From: Myxococcales bacterium | GTDB taxonomy: Bacteria; Myxococcota_A; Polyangia; Polyangiales; Polyangiaceae | Assembly: GCA_025359105.1 (NCBI GenBank) | Contig: JANYHK010000093.1 | Span: 1 to 61,232, forward strand | DNA: 61,232 bases | Direction of reading: 5' to 3' | Shown: positions 24,226 to 34,199 of the stretch, piece by piece | Numbering within the stretch: the first letter of the stretch is position 1 | Layout: each line of letters opens with the position of its first letter | Notes under the pieces: model-generated | What the model saw: only the letters and a program-made list of their open reading frames with translations | The model's database searches: none | Told to the model about the DNA's origin: nothing | Program-made: the position numbers and the translations under genes

Positions 24226-24789
24226 ATGCCCGCGTCCAACAACCGCCTCTGGCCGATCTGGCCGGCCACCCTCCTGTCGCTCGCCGTCGCTCACTGCACC
24301 CCTGGCACCGCCATCGGCACCGATGCCTACGTCGGCGACGACGCGCCGGCTCACGCGACGGCCCACGTCAGCTTCCAGATGACGAAGGCGCCTTCCGGCG
24401 CGACGTCGGCCGCGAGCGCGTCGCCTGCCACGAAGGTCGTCCTCCCCATTCGCGCGATCGTGCTCTCTGGCGCAGGCGGCGAGGGGACCGAGATCTTCTC
24501 GTGTCCCGCCGCGCGCGTCGACGGGTGCGCCGTCGATTTCGGCGACGACGCCGCCGTCGCCGCCCTGTTCGCGTCGCCGGTCGACGTCCCCGCCGGAGCG
24601 TACGACACGGTGCAGGTGCGCGCGGCGTCCCCCAGCGGCGCTGCCGTCGCCCTCGCGCTTCCGTCGCCTGTCACGCTCGCCGCCGGTGAGGACGCGAAGA
24701 TCGCGCTCCCCTTCGCGCCGGAGGAGCTGCAGCGCTCGTTCGCGGTCGCGGCGCTCTATGCTCCCCGTCATCAGGTCGACGCGCGGTAG
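24226..24789 (+). CDS. small lipoprotein
   Basis: 187 residues. AAAAGGAG lies six bases before the ATG. The signal ends in SLAVAHC, an acceptable lipobox. The mature protein is Ala/Val-rich and appears to be one beta-sandwich domain (VVLPIRAIVLSG, DVPAGAYDTVQVRAASPSGAAVALALP) similar in style to small lipoproteins that use a DVPAGxYxxVxV strand. Two cysteines (SCPAARVDGC) may pair. The function is unknown. It stands alone between the DUF1501 unit and the SNF2 gene. Confidence 0.65.
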   Translation: MPASNNRLWPIWPATLLSLAVAHCTPGTAIGTDAYVGDDAPAHATAHVSFQMTKAPSGATSAASASPATKVVLPIRAIVLSGAGGEGTEIFSCPAARVDGCAVDFGDDAAVAALFASPVDVPAGAYDTVQVRAASPSGAAVALALPSPVTLAAGEDAKIALPFAPEELQRSFAVAALYAPRHQVDAR

Positions 24790-24921
24790 TTTTTCGCGTG
24801 ACCTCGGCCGTGCAAGCCTAGCAGTTGCGGGGCTTCTTGAGATCGCGAACGTGCGCGGGCAGGAGCTCGAGCGGCGCGGGCGTCTCCGCGTTTCGAGCAC
24901 GTGCTAAAAGCATGACCGTCG

Positions 24922-27873
24922 ATGCAACTTTTCCTCGAAGCCGTTCGCAAAGCCACCCTGCCGGGCGTGTGGTCGCTCGGGGTGAAGCTTGCACGGGAGG
25001 GCAGCGTCGTCCGAGGTGCAGACGCGTCGACGTTCCGCGTGCGCGCGCCTGGCCACGCGGTGGCGCCGACGGTGACGCTCTTCGTCGAGGACGCCGAGTG
25101 GTCGTGCGACTGCGGCGGCAAGGTGGACCCGTGCGCGCACGTGGCCGCCGCGACGATCGCCGCCGCGCAAGGGATGACGGCGACCCCCGCAGCCGCCGAG
25201 GCCGGCAAGGGCACCAAGGACGCGAACGGCTCCGCCGCCGAGGTCGCCGCGCCGCCGCGTATCGTGTACCGCCTCGCGAAAAAGGACAGGACCCTCTCCA
25301 TCGTCCGCGTGCTCGTTCACCCCGACGGCCACGAGACGAAGGTCGGATCCCTCTCGAACGACATCGCGCGAGGCAGGCTCCAGGAATTCGCCCCGACCCA
25401 CGAGGACGTGCGGATCGATCGCATCCTCGGTAACCCGCCGCGCGAGGTGATCCCGCTGGGGCGCGTGGGCGACGTGCTCGAGGCGCTCTCGCACGACGCG
25501 GAGGTGACGTTCGAGGGGGCGCGCGTCTCGGTCGTCGCCGAGCCGATCCTCCCTCGGGCGATCGTCGAAGACGCACCGGGCGGCGTCGTCCTCCGCATGG
25601 AGAAGGACCCGCGCATCACGCAGGTGATCGCGATGGGCGTCGCGCGGTGTGGCGACACGATCCATCCGCTCGGCGAGACGGAGACGACCGGCGAGTTCCT
25701 CGAGCGGCTGCCCCTGTCGCGCATCTTCGCCAAGCACGAGGAGACGGAGCTCGTCACGAAGGTCCTCCCCGAGCTCGAGAAGAAGATCCCGGTCACCGTC
25801 ACCGCCAAGCGCCTCCCCAGGAAGGCGACCGCTGCGCTCCCGCGCATCTCGATGGACCTGTCGCACAAGGGTCACACGCTCAGCGTGCTGCCCACGCTCG
25901 TCTACGGCGACCCGCCGATAGCGCGCGTGGACGGCGACGTCGTGACGACGCTCGGGCGCGACGTGCCGGTGCGCAAACGCGAGGTCGAGCGAGAGCTCTT
26001 GCGACGCTTGCGCGACGAGCTGAACCTCGTCCCTGGGCGGCGCGTCGATCTCGACGGCGCCGAGGCGATCCGCTTCGCCGGCAAGCTCCGTGACTGGCAG
26101 ACGCGCTCGGGCGATCACGATCACGCCGCGGTCTTCGACGCGCGTCCGCTGCGCGCGCGGCTCGACACGGCGGGCGACAAGTTCGACGTCGTCTTCGAGC
26201 TCGACGACGGCGCGGGCGACGAGTCGAACGCGCCGACGCGCCGGGCCGACGCCGTCGCCGTCATCCGCGCGTGGCACGACGGGCTCGACCTCGTCCCGCT
26301 CGAGGGCGGAGGCTGGGCGCCGCTGCCCGCCGATTGGCTCGCCAAGCACGGGCACAAGGTGGCCGATCTTCTCGCAGCGCGCGACGCGGACAAGAAGCTC
26401 GCGCGCGCCTCGCTGCCCGAGCTCGCGTCCTTGTGCGAGGAGCTCGACGCGCCGCGCCCGCTCATCGTCGACAAGCTCGCGCCGCTCCTCGCCGGCTTCG
26501 AGGGGATCCCGCGGGCACCGCTTCCCGCGGGAATCAACGCGACGCTCCGCGCTTACCAGGAGGTCGGCGTCGACTGGCTCACGTTCCTGCGCGGCGCCGA
26601 GCTGGGCGCCGTCCTCGCAGACGACATGGGTCTCGGCAAGACGCTGCAGACCATCTGCGCGCTGCAAGGACGCGCGCTCGTCGTGTGCCCGAAGAGCGTC
26701 GTCTACAACTGGGTCGACGAAATCGCCCGCTTCCGCCCGGGCCTCCGCGCCGCCATCTACCACGGCAACAAGCGTGAGCTCGACCACACGGCCGACGTCA
26801 CGCTCACCACGTACGCCGTTCTTCGCCTCGACGTCGATGTGCTCGCCGAGGAGCCGTGGGACGTGGTCGTCCTCGACGAAGCGCAGGCGATCAAGAACGA
26901 AGGGAGCCAGACGGCGCGCGCGGCGTTCGAGCTGCATGGAAAGTTCAAGGTCGCTCTCAGCGGCACCCCCGTGGAAAATCGCCTGGAGGAGCTCTGGAGC
27001 GTCATGCACTTCGCGAACCCCGGCCTCCTCGGCGGGCGAAGCGACTTCCAGGAGAGGTACGTGTCCGCCATCGCGGCCGGCGATCCCACCGCGGCGTCGC
27101 GCCTGCGCGCGAAGATCCGGCCGTTCGTCCTCCGGCGCATGAAGAAGGACGTGCTCCCCGAGCTCCCGCCGCGCACCGATCAGGTCCTCTACGTCGAGCT
27201 CGACGAGCGCGAGCGCGCCGTCTACGACGCCGTGCGCGTGGCGACGCAGAAGGACGTGGCCGACAAGCTGGCGAAGGGCGGTGGGGTGCTCGCCGCGCTC
27301 GAGGCGCTGCTGCGGCTCCGGCAGGCCGCTTGCCACACGAAGCTCGTGCCGGGTCAGGAAGGGGAGTCGTCGTCGAAGGTCGAGCGGCTGCTCGAGGCGC
27401 TCGAGGAGCTCGTCGACGAGGGGCACAAGGCGCTCGTCTTCTCGCAGTGGACCAGCCTGCTCAACCTCGTCGAGCCGCACTTGCAGAATGCAGGTATCGC
27501 GTTCACGCGCCTCGACGGCTCGACCAAGGATCGCGGTGCCGTCGTCACCGACTTCCAGCGCGACGCGGGCCCGCCGGTGATGCTGGTGTCGCTCAAGGCG
27601 GGCGGCACGGGGCTCAACCTGACGGCGGCCGACCACGTGTTCCTCCTCGACCCGTGGTGGAACCCCGCCGTCGAGGACCAGGCTGCCGACCGCGCGCACC
27701 GCATCGGCCAGGACAAGCCGGTGATGGTCTACCGCATGGTGGCCAAGGACACCGTCGAGGAGCGAATTTCCCATCTTCAGGTGAAAAAGCGCGCGCTCGC
27801 CGACGTCGCCCTCGGCGACGCGAACCACGCCGGCGGGATCACCAAGGACGAGCTGCTCGGTCTCCTCGCGTGA
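24922..27873 (+). CDS. SWIM zinc finger SNF2-family helicase-like ATPase
   Basis: 983 residues. An N-terminal SWIM zinc finger ([12 protein letters not shown], about residues 62-73) precedes a long middle region. The SNF2 ATPase then shows [12 protein letters not shown] (Walker A, about 565) and [11 protein letters not shown] (Walker B, about 650). Next come [14 protein letters not shown] and the helicase C half with [24 protein letters not shown] and DRAHRIGQ. Such bacterial HepA-like proteins translocate on double-stranded DNA and may remodel protein-DNA complexes or recycle RNA polymerase; the exact role is not known. Cytoplasmic. The ATG at 24922 lacks a strong ribosome binding site. Confidence 0.93.
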   Translation: MQLFLEAVRKATLPGVWSLGVKLAREGSVVRGADASTFRVRAPGHAVAPTVTLFVEDAEWSCDCGGKVDPCAHVAAATIAAAQGMTATPAAAEAGKGTKDANGSAAEVAAPPRIVYRLAKKDRTLSIVRVLVHPDGHETKVGSLSNDIARGRLQEFAPTHEDVRIDRILGNPPREVIPLGRVGDVLEALSHDAEVTFEGARVSVVAEPILPRAIVEDAPGGVVLRMEKDPRITQVIAMGVARCGDTIHPLGETETTGEFLERLPLSRIFAKHEETELVTKVLPELEKKIPVTVTAKRLPRKATAALPRISMDLSHKGHTLSVLPTLVYGDPPIARVDGDVVTTLGRDVPVRKREVERELLRRLRDELNLVPGRRVDLDGAEAIRFAGKLRDWQTRSGDHDHAAVFDARPLRARLDTAGDKFDVVFELDDGAGDESNAPTRRADAVAVIRAWHDGLDLVPLEGGGWAPLPADWLAKHGHKVADLLAARDADKKLARASLPELASLCEELDAPRPLIVDKLAPLLAGFEGIPRAPLPAGINATLRAYQEVGVDWLTFLRGAELGAVLADDMGLGKTLQTICALQGRALVVCPKSVVYNWVDEIARFRPGLRAAIYHGNKRELDHTADVTLTTYAVLRLDVDVLAEEPWDVVVLDEAQAIKNEGSQTARAAFELHGKFKVALSGTPVENRLEELWSVMHFANPGLLGGRSDFQERYVSAIAAGDPTAASRLRAKIRPFVLRRMKKDVLPELPPRTDQVLYVELDERERAVYDAVRVATQKDVADKLAKGGGVLAALEALLRLRQAACHTKLVPGQEGESSSKVERLLEALEELVDEGHKALVFSQWTSLLNLVEPHLQNAGIAFTRLDGSTKDRGAVVTDFQRDAGPPVMLVSLKAGGTGLNLTAADHVFLLDPWWNPAVEDQAADRAHRIGQDKPVMVYRMVAKDTVEERISHLQVKKRALADVALGDANHAGGITKDELLGLLA

Positions 27874-27925
27874 CGACGAACGCGGCATGGAACCGAACGG
27901 CGCGCTTGGGCGTATAGTCGTAGCC

Positions 27926-28477
27926 ATGTCGTCCCGCCGCCGTCTTGGTCTGGTCGCGCTCGTGCTGGCGCTTGCCGGCGGGGTTTACTTCGTCGGTTGC
28001 GGGCAGGCGAAGCGTCCCGATGGCGGAGACGGGTTGCTCCTGGAAGGAGCGTCGGCGCCGGACGTCGCCGCGCGGGGTGAAGGGGACGTCGACGTGCGCC
28101 TCTCTCAGATGCGCGGCCACCCGGTCGTCGTGTACTTCTATCCGGCCGACGGCACGCCCGGCTGCGTCAAGGAGGCGTGCGCCTTCCGTGACACGTGGGC
28201 GAAGTTCGAGGCGGCGAAGGTCGGCGTCATCGGCGTGTCGTCCAACTCGCTCGCGAGCCACAAGACCTTCCGCGCCGAAGAGCACCTCCCGTTTCCGCTC
28301 GCGTCCGACGAGAACGGCAACATCGGCGCCGCCTACGGCGTCACGAAGAAGCTGTGGGGGTACGATCGCGTGACCTTCCTCGTCGACAAGGACGGCAAGA
28401 TCGCCAAGGTCTGGCCGTCGGTGGACCCCGCCATACACGCCGTGGAAGTCCTCGCCGAGGCCGCGCGCCTCAAGTAG
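27926..28477 (+). CDS. Bcp-type peroxiredoxin as a lipoprotein
   Basis: 183 residues. MSSRRRLGLVALVLALAGGVYFVGC is a lipoprotein signal with Cys25 at the lipobox, so I start at 27926 rather than at the upstream ATG 27887. The peroxiredoxin domain has YFYPADGTPGCVKEACAFRD: Cys80 is the peroxidatic residue and Cys85, five residues later, is the resolving cysteine of the atypical two-Cys Bcp/PrxQ class. These reduce H2O2 and organic hydroperoxides. Classical Bcp is cytoplasmic, so the lipid anchor implies a role at the envelope. It lies 52 bases after the SNF2 gene. Confidence 0.88.
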   Translation: MSSRRRLGLVALVLALAGGVYFVGCGQAKRPDGGDGLLLEGASAPDVAARGEGDVDVRLSQMRGHPVVVYFYPADGTPGCVKEACAFRDTWAKFEAAKVGVIGVSSNSLASHKTFRAEEHLPFPLASDENGNIGAAYGVTKKLWGYDRVTFLVDKDGKIAKVWPSVDPAIHAVEVLAEAARLK

Positions 28478-28480
28478 CTC

Positions 28481-28543
28481 CCGGTCATCCGCCCCCACCC
28501 GCCGGTGATCCGCCCGCCCCCGCCGGTCATCCGCCCCACACAG
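28481..28543. repeat. three tandem 21-bp repeats
   Basis: Units at 28481-28501, 28502-28522 and 28523-28543 share the core CCGGTSATCCGCCC with a few substitutions in the C-rich second half. They lie between the convergent peroxiredoxin and pirin genes and run over the pirin stop codon. Being 21 bp, they would add seven residues each if read through. Confidence 0.75.
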
Positions 28544-29510
28544 TGAGGCGCCCCGACTGGTAGTCGGAGACTGCCTGGTTCAGCTCCTCCTCGGTGCTCA
28601 TCACGAACGGGCCGCGGCGCGCGACGGGCTCGCCGAGCGGTCTCCCGGCGAGCAGCAGCATGCGTCCCCCTTCTGCGGAGCGCGCCGTCACGAGCTCGCC
28701 GGGGCCGAGGACCGCGATCTGCCCGGCGTCGACCCGCGTGCGCGACGGTCCCAGCGCGACGGCGCCCTCGAACACCAGCGCGAACGCGTTGTGCGTCGCC
28801 GGCAGGGGGTGCGAGAAGCCGCCGCGCTTGGGGAGCGCGACGTCGAGCATCTGGGGATCGGTGACGATGCCGTCCACCGGACCGCGCTTTCCCTGCGCCT
28901 CGCCGGCGATGAGGCGCACCTGCGCGTCGTCGATCGCGAGCTCCACGATCGATTGCGGAGCGAGATCCTGGTAGCGCGGCTTGGTCAGCTTCTTCGCCGC
29001 GGGGAGGTTCACCCACAGCTGGAAGCCCCACATGAGGCCGTTCTCCTGCTGGGGCATCTCCGAGTGCACGATGCCGTGGCCCGCCGTCATCCACTGCGTG
29101 CTCCCGGGGCCGAGCCGACCGTGATTGCCGAGGCTGTCTTTGTGCTCCATCGCGCCGTGGAGCATGTACGTGACGGTCTCGAAGCCGCGGTGCGGGTGAC
29201 TGGGGAAGCCGCGGATGTAGTCGTCCGCCTTGTCCGAGTGGAACTCGTCGAGCATCAGGAACGGATCGACCATGGGCAGCGCGCTCGAGCCGAGCATGCG
29301 CGTGAGCTTCACGCCGGCGCCGTCCCGGGTGGGCTGCCCATCGAAGCGCTGCTTCACCTCCCGCTCGCGGGTCCCCCGCGAGGAGGTCATGCCCGGCGAC
29401 GCGGGGCGGGTGCGCGAGGCCTCCGGCTCCTCGCGCGAGCACGCAGCCAGCGCGGCCACGGCGGCGCTGCCCACGACGAGACGGCGGCGGGAGATCTCAC
29501 GCGCGACCAT
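28527..29510 (-). CDS. pirin family protein with lipoprotein/Tat-type signal
   Basis: 327 residues from ATG 29510. The N-terminus MVAREISRRRLVVGSAAVAALAAC combines twin arginines with a lipobox (Cys24). The pirin core begins near residue 48. His105 and His107 (SHPHRGFET) with His149 and Glu151 (GIVHSEMP) are the four metal ligands of pirins, which bind Fe2+ and in some cases have quercetin 2,3-dioxygenase activity. The C-terminal cupin is also present (PLPATHNAFALVFEG). Most pirins are cytoplasmic, so an exported form is unusual. It converges on the lipoprotein peroxiredoxin gene. Confidence 0.88.
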   Translation of the reverse strand: MVAREISRRRLVVGSAAVAALAACSREEPEASRTRPASPGMTSSRGTREREVKQRFDGQPTRDGAGVKLTRMLGSSALPMVDPFLMLDEFHSDKADDYIRGFPSHPHRGFETVTYMLHGAMEHKDSLGNHGRLGPGSTQWMTAGHGIVHSEMPQQENGLMWGFQLWVNLPAAKKLTKPRYQDLAPQSIVELAIDDAQVRLIAGEAQGKRGPVDGIVTDPQMLDVALPKRGGFSHPLPATHNAFALVFEGAVALGPSRTRVDAGQIAVLGPGELVTARSAEGGRMLLLAGRPLGEPVARRGPFVMSTEEELNQAVSDYQSGRLTVWGG

Positions 29511-29532
29511 GTGCGTATGGTAGCACCGCCTC

Positions 29533-31335
29533 ATGGCCGCGACCGACAACCCCCTGCTCTCTGATCGCGACGTCGAGTTCGTTCTCTACGAGATGCTGGC
29601 GGCCGCCGATCTCTGCCGTCTCCCCGCCTTCCGCGACCACGGACGCGAGACGTTCGACCCTTACGTGCAACAGGCCCGCCGGTTCGCGCGCGAGGTCCTC
29701 TACCCTGCGTACCGCCCGATGGACGAATCGCCGGCGCGTCTCGAAGGGAGCGGCGTCGTCGTCCATCCGCGCATGAAGGAGCTCTGGCCGCAGATGGTCG
29801 GCCTCGGCGTCATCGCCGCGACGCGTCCCGCGGCCGTTGGCGGCGCGAGCCTCCCGCTCACCGTCGCGACCGCGGCGAACGCGTACTTGATGGCCGCGAA
29901 CCTGAGCGCCTACTGCTACGCCGGGCTCACGACCGGCGCGGCACATCTGATCGAGGCGTTCGGCGACGCGCACTTGAAGACCACGTGGATGCCCCGCCTC
30001 TACTCCGGCGAGTGGACCGGCACGATGGCGCTGACCGAGCCGCAGGCCGGCAGCAGCCTCACCGACGTGGCCACGCGCGCCACACCGCGCCCCGACGGCA
30101 CGTACGCGATCCGCGGCTCGAAGATCTTCATCTCGGGTGGCGATCACGATCTGACGCCCAACCTGATCCACATGACCCTGGCGCGCCTGGACGGGGCGCC
30201 GGCGGGGATCAAGGGCGTCAGCCTCTTCGCCGTGCCGAAGAAGCGCGAGGAGAAGGGCGCGCTCGTGCCGAACGACGTGCACGTCACCGGCCTGATTCAC
30301 AAGATCGGCTGGAGGGGACTGCCCAGCCTCGCCCTCGGCTTCGGTGACGCCGGCGACTGCCGCGGGTGGCTCGTCGGCGAGCCCAACAAGGGCATCTCCT
30401 ACATGTTCCAGATGATGAACGAGGCCCGCATCATGGTGGGCCTCAACGGTGTCGCCACCGCGCTCGTCGCGTACCACGAGTCGCTCGCGTATGCGCGAAT
30501 GCGCCCGCAGGGGCGCCCGCTCCTCTCGAAGGATCCGACGCGCCCGCAGGTGCCGATTGTGGCGCACGCCGACGTACGGCGAATGCTGCTCCGTCAGAAA
30601 GCGATCTGCGAGGGCGGCCTCGCGCTCGTCGCGTTCACCGCCAAGCAAGCGGATCTCGCCGCGCACGAGGTGGACGTCGAGGCCCGCCGGCGCGCGGGGC
30701 TCTTCCTCGACCTCCTCACGCCCGTCGCCAAGTCCTTCCCCGCCGAGTGGGGCTTCGAGTCGAACGCGCTCGCGCTGCAGATCCACGGTGGCTACGGCTA
30801 CTCGAGCGAGCAGCTCCCCGAGGCGTGGCTCCGCGATCAGAAGCTCAACTCGATCCACGAGGGCACGACCGGCATCCATGGGATGGATCTCCTCGGTCGC
30901 AAGGTCGTCGCGAACGGCGGTGAGCCGCTCCGCATCCTGCTCGAGGAGATCGCGAAGACTTGCGCGCGCGCGGAGGCGGCGGGAGTGGACCGCGCGTGGG
31001 TAGACAGGCTGCGCGAAGCCGCCGAACAGACGGCGGGGCTCGTCATGCACCTCGGCGCGCTCGGCATGAGCGGCGACGTCGACGGCATGATGCGCCACAG
31101 CACCCACTTCCTGATGCTGTTCTCGATCCTCGTCGTGTCCTGGCTCTGGCTGTGGCAGGCCACGCTCGCGAAGGAGGGGCTCGCGGAGGCCGGCGCAGAC
31201 GCAGCGTTCTACGAAGGAAAGCTCTGCGCCGCGCAATACTGGATCGCGACGGAGCTCCCGCGCGTGGATGCCCTCGCCGCGCTGTGCCGCTCGAACGACG
31301 ACTCCTTCGCGCGCATGCAGGATGCCTGGTTCTAG
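29533..31335 (+). CDS. acyl-CoA dehydrogenase, large (DmdC/FadE5-like) type
   Basis: 600 residues, the length of the large C-terminally extended acyl-CoA dehydrogenases. [15 protein letters not shown] and IFISGGDHD bind FAD and substrate. [21 protein letters not shown] carries the catalytic glutamate, and the [13 protein letters not shown] motif is present. These FAD enzymes introduce a 2,3-double bond into acyl-CoA; relatives act on 3-methylmercaptopropionyl-CoA or long-chain acyl-CoA. The chain specificity cannot be fixed here. Cytoplasmic, stand-alone, 22 bases from the divergent pirin gene. It ends five bases from the convergent phospholipase D gene. Confidence 0.92.
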   Translation: MAATDNPLLSDRDVEFVLYEMLAAADLCRLPAFRDHGRETFDPYVQQARRFAREVLYPAYRPMDESPARLEGSGVVVHPRMKELWPQMVGLGVIAATRPAAVGGASLPLTVATAANAYLMAANLSAYCYAGLTTGAAHLIEAFGDAHLKTTWMPRLYSGEWTGTMALTEPQAGSSLTDVATRATPRPDGTYAIRGSKIFISGGDHDLTPNLIHMTLARLDGAPAGIKGVSLFAVPKKREEKGALVPNDVHVTGLIHKIGWRGLPSLALGFGDAGDCRGWLVGEPNKGISYMFQMMNEARIMVGLNGVATALVAYHESLAYARMRPQGRPLLSKDPTRPQVPIVAHADVRRMLLRQKAICEGGLALVAFTAKQADLAAHEVDVEARRRAGLFLDLLTPVAKSFPAEWGFESNALALQIHGGYGYSSEQLPEAWLRDQKLNSIHEGTTGIHGMDLLGRKVVANGGEPLRILLEEIAKTCARAEAAGVDRAWVDRLREAAEQTAGLVMHLGALGMSGDVDGMMRHSTHFLMLFSILVVSWLWLWQATLAKEGLAEAGADAAFYEGKLCAAQYWIATELPRVDALAALCRSNDDSFARMQDAWF

Positions 31336-31340
31336 ACGGC

Positions 31341-32435
31341 TCAGAACGAGGTCGACGCCGCCCAGTCCTTCTCGAACGTCGCGAGCATCGTCGCGATCGC
31401 CGGCGCGTCGGAGATGACGAGCCCGATTTCGCGGTTCTTCGTGAGCGACGTGAAGCTGAGGTTCTCCGAGCCGAGGTAGGCGTACGTGCCATCGACGACG
31501 ATCGATTTGACGTGGATCCCCGGCGACGCGAGCCATCGCGACGGAATCGCGTTCACTACCAGGTCGGCCCCGGCCTGCGTGTTGGTTCCGATCCAGCTCG
31601 GCGCGGCGAGCAGCACGCGGATGTCGACGCCGGCGGCCTTGCGCTCGAGCACCGCGTCGTGCACGGCCCTGTCGGCGAACTGCATCGATTCGATGACGAT
31701 GGACTTGGTGGCGCTCTTCACGAGGTCCGCCAGTCGAGCCTCGGAGTTGACCGGCGAGACGACGAGGCGCGTGCACGACAGGTCGGGCGACGTCTGCGTC
31801 CAGTCGGCCTCGAACAGCGCGGCGAGGTCGCCCACGTCCTGCGGATCGGTGAGGCGGGCGAGGTAGTTGCGCTCCCTCAGCATGTAAGAGAGGGAATAGT
31901 TCCCGGTCGAGACGATCGCGTCCTTCCCGTCGACGATGAGCGTCTTGGCGTGCATGTACGAAAACTTGGGATCGCTCCACTCGAACTTCGCGCCGGCGGC
32001 CTCGAGCAGCGCGCGGTACTTGTCGTTCGTTCCGCGCTGGGTGTTACCGTCGAGGATGACGCGCACGTCGACGCCGGCCTTCGCCTTGGCCTGGAGCGTA
32101 TCGAGGATGCCGCCGTAGCCCATCTGGTAGCCGAACACCGCGATCGTGCGCTCCGCGGAGGTGAGCAGGGCGACGTAGGGGGCCTCGCTCTCGTCGGGCA
32201 GCACGGAGAGGGTCACCGGGGTCGCGCGCGGATCGGTCGCGTTGCAGGCGGTGTTCGGCGGCCGCGCGTCAGGCGCCGCATCGGGGGCGCCTGCGTCGCG
32301 GGGCGCGCGATCCGGGTCCGGGGACACGGGACCGGGTGTGGCGTCGCTCTCCGCGATCCCGGGCGCGGCGCCGTCGCCGTGGGTGCCGCCGCAGTGAACC
32401 GCGGCCAGCAACAGTAGACTGTAATATGCACGCAT
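31341..32435 (-). CDS. phospholipase D-like lipoprotein
   Basis: 364 residues. GGAGG precedes the ATG and the signal MRAYYSLLLLAAVHC ends in a lipobox at Cys15. A Pro/Asp/Ala linker leads to two PLD half-domains with the HKD motifs His162-Lys164-Asp169 (HAKTLIVDG, with GNYS after) and His308-Lys310-Asp315 (HVKSIVVDG, with SENLS). The pair forms one active site for phosphodiester hydrolysis or transfer. Substrates in the superfamily include phospholipids and nucleic acids. The lipid anchor points to an envelope or extracellular role, for example in predation or lipid turnover (inference). Confidence 0.88.
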   Translation of the reverse strand: MRAYYSLLLLAAVHCGGTHGDGAAPGIAESDATPGPVSPDPDRAPRDAGAPDAAPDARPPNTACNATDPRATPVTLSVLPDESEAPYVALLTSAERTIAVFGYQMGYGGILDTLQAKAKAGVDVRVILDGNTQRGTNDKYRALLEAAGAKFEWSDPKFSYMHAKTLIVDGKDAIVSTGNYSLSYMLRERNYLARLTDPQDVGDLAALFEADWTQTSPDLSCTRLVVSPVNSEARLADLVKSATKSIVIESMQFADRAVHDAVLERKAAGVDIRVLLAAPSWIGTNTQAGADLVVNAIPSRWLASPGIHVKSIVVDGTYAYLGSENLSFTSLTKNREIGLVISDAPAIATMLATFEKDWAASTSF

Positions 32436-32498
32436 CGGGGACCTCCGTGGACGCGCGGACTCTGGCGGATGCCCACGCCGCGGGCACGTACCAGCTTG

Positions 32499-34160
32499 TT
32501 AAACTTCGGCGTGCCGAAGGGGGACTTCGGGGTCCAGGAGGTAGCCGTCGTCGCGGGTGAGGAGGGCGTCCTTCAATCCGAGTTTCCTCAATTGAGACAG
32601 CGCGTTGCGTACGCGCGAGAAACCGGCTTCGGCCTGGACGCGCTCGCCTGGCCAACCGGCGGACAGGAGCTCTTGCCAGGAGAGCCCGGTGCCTGGCGCG
32701 GCGAGGCGACGTGCGACGAGCAAGAGGAGGGCGAGGCGGAGCGGCCTCCGGCGAGACAGGTCGGCCTGCGTGCCGTCGGCAGCGCGAAACCAGCGGCCAT
32801 CGGGGGCGATCTCGAGCTGAGCGCCGGTCGCGCGCACGGCCCCATCGAGGGCGGCGCCGGCGCGGCGCAGGCGCGTGCTCGTCCCGGCGTGCGGCGCCGG
32901 ACCTTCTGCAAGGCTGGCCTCCGCAGCGCGCGCGCGGGCGTCGGAAGGTGACAGCGCGCCGTTCCGTACACGGGCGGCGCTCTCCAGCAGGAGCAGCGCC
33001 CTGCGCGTGCCCGTGTCCTCGACGCGAAGGCCGCGCGCGTCGTCGAACCGCCCCTGGAGCGCGAGGATCCACGCCTCGTCCTCGGCCGCGGCGCGTCCTC
33101 GGCCGAGCGCCGCTGCGCGCTCGAGCGCGCTCGCCGCCTCGTCGTGCTCTCCGAGCGCGGCGTGGTGCCAGGCGAGGTGCATCCATGTCGTCGCCTCGTA
33201 GCGCGGGCTCTCCGCCTCCGCGTGGAGCGCGAGCGCCTGGTGGAGTAAAGGACCCGCGAGCTCCGGACGTCCCGCCTCGACCTCGAGCGCGCCCGTGTGG
33301 CTGAGCGTCACGCCCAACAGCGCCCGATCTCCGACCTCGCGCAAGATCTCTGCGGCCCGTTCCAGGTGCGCGCGTCCGGCGTCGAGCTCGCCCAGCTCGT
33401 GCGCGACGTAACCGAGGTGCAGATGGTCGGCCCCTTCCATGCGTTTGTGTCCGGTCTCGCCGTGGATCGCGAGTGCTGCCGCGTGGGCCCGCCGCGCCTC
33501 TTCGAGGAGCCCGAGGCGGTGAAGCGTGACGCCGAGGTAAGACAGCTCCGTCCCCTCGTGCTTGCGGTGGCCGAGGTCTCGGTGCGCCGCGAGCGCCTGT
33601 TCGTGGCAGACCCGCGCCTCGCGCAGGCGCCCGAGCGCACCGAGCGCGGTACCGAGCTCGCCGTGCGCGACGGCGCGCATCACCGCGTCGCCGAGGGCGG
33701 TGAACTTCGCCAGTGCCTGCTCCTTGTGCGCGAGCGCTTCGTCGGCGCGTCCTTGCGCGCGGTAGACGGCGCCGAGGAGTCTGTGCGCCTCGGCCTGCGC
33801 GTGCAGATCGCCGCTCGCGTCGCGCAGCACGGCCTCGAGATCCGCCGAAGCCTCGGGCAGCCGGCCGAGGAGGCGGTGGGCTTCGCCCCGCGAGAGGCGC
33901 GCGCGCACGCCTTCCACGGGCGCGTCCGCCGTGTCCATGAGCTCGAGGGCGTCGGCGAGCGCCTTCGGGGACAGCTCCGTCGCGCGCGCCGCCGCGAGCA
34001 GGATCGCCGCGCGATTGAAGGAGAGGAGCGCGACGATGCGCCGGACGTGCGGCAGATCGGCATCGGTCACCGGTCGTTCGCGCCGCGCGCCGCGTGCGTC
34101 GTCGGCGTGTGCCGAGAACAGGCGCACCGCGTCTTCTTCACCCAGGGGCTCGCGCGCCAC
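32499..34160 (-). CDS. TPR protein with C-terminal winged helix, STAND regulator lacking its P-loop
   Basis: 553 residues from a GTG start. The first 75 residues (REPLGEEDAVRLFSAHADDAR...ILLAAARATELSP) match the end of the NTPase module of AfsR/MalT-like STAND regulators, where LDGxPLAIELAAAR is usual. No P-loop is encoded before it, and only 39 bases separate it from the next gene upstream. About eight TPR-like repeats follow (EAHRLLGAVYRAQGRADEALAHKEQAL and similar). A C-terminal winged helix ends the protein (LSWQELLSAGWPGERVQAEAGFSRVRNALSQLRKLGL). It is therefore probably a DNA-binding regulator that has lost ATP-dependent switching. Confidence 0.75.
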   Translation of the reverse strand: MAREPLGEEDAVRLFSAHADDARGARRERPVTDADLPHVRRIVALLSFNRAAILLAAARATELSPKALADALELMDTADAPVEGVRARLSRGEAHRLLGRLPEASADLEAVLRDASGDLHAQAEAHRLLGAVYRAQGRADEALAHKEQALAKFTALGDAVMRAVAHGELGTALGALGRLREARVCHEQALAAHRDLGHRKHEGTELSYLGVTLHRLGLLEEARRAHAAALAIHGETGHKRMEGADHLHLGYVAHELGELDAGRAHLERAAEILREVGDRALLGVTLSHTGALEVEAGRPELAGPLLHQALALHAEAESPRYEATTWMHLAWHHAALGEHDEAASALERAAALGRGRAAAEDEAWILALQGRFDDARGLRVEDTGTRRALLLLESAARVRNGALSPSDARARAAEASLAEGPAPHAGTSTRLRRAGAALDGAVRATGAQLEIAPDGRWFRAADGTQADLSRRRPLRLALLLLVARRLAAPGTGLSWQELLSAGWPGERVQAEAGFSRVRNALSQLRKLGLKDALLTRDDGYLLDPEVPLRHAEV

Positions 34161-34199
34161 GGGCCGAGTATAGCGCGCGTGGGTCGCGCGACCTGCCGT

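Noticed and set aside
24904-27927. A 1007-residue minus-strand reading frame opposite the SNF2 gene
   Set aside because: It mirrors the coding strand of an unmistakable SNF2 protein, is composed of low-complexity Arg/Ala/Glu/Val-rich residues and has no start context. GC-rich codon use produces such antisense frames routinely.
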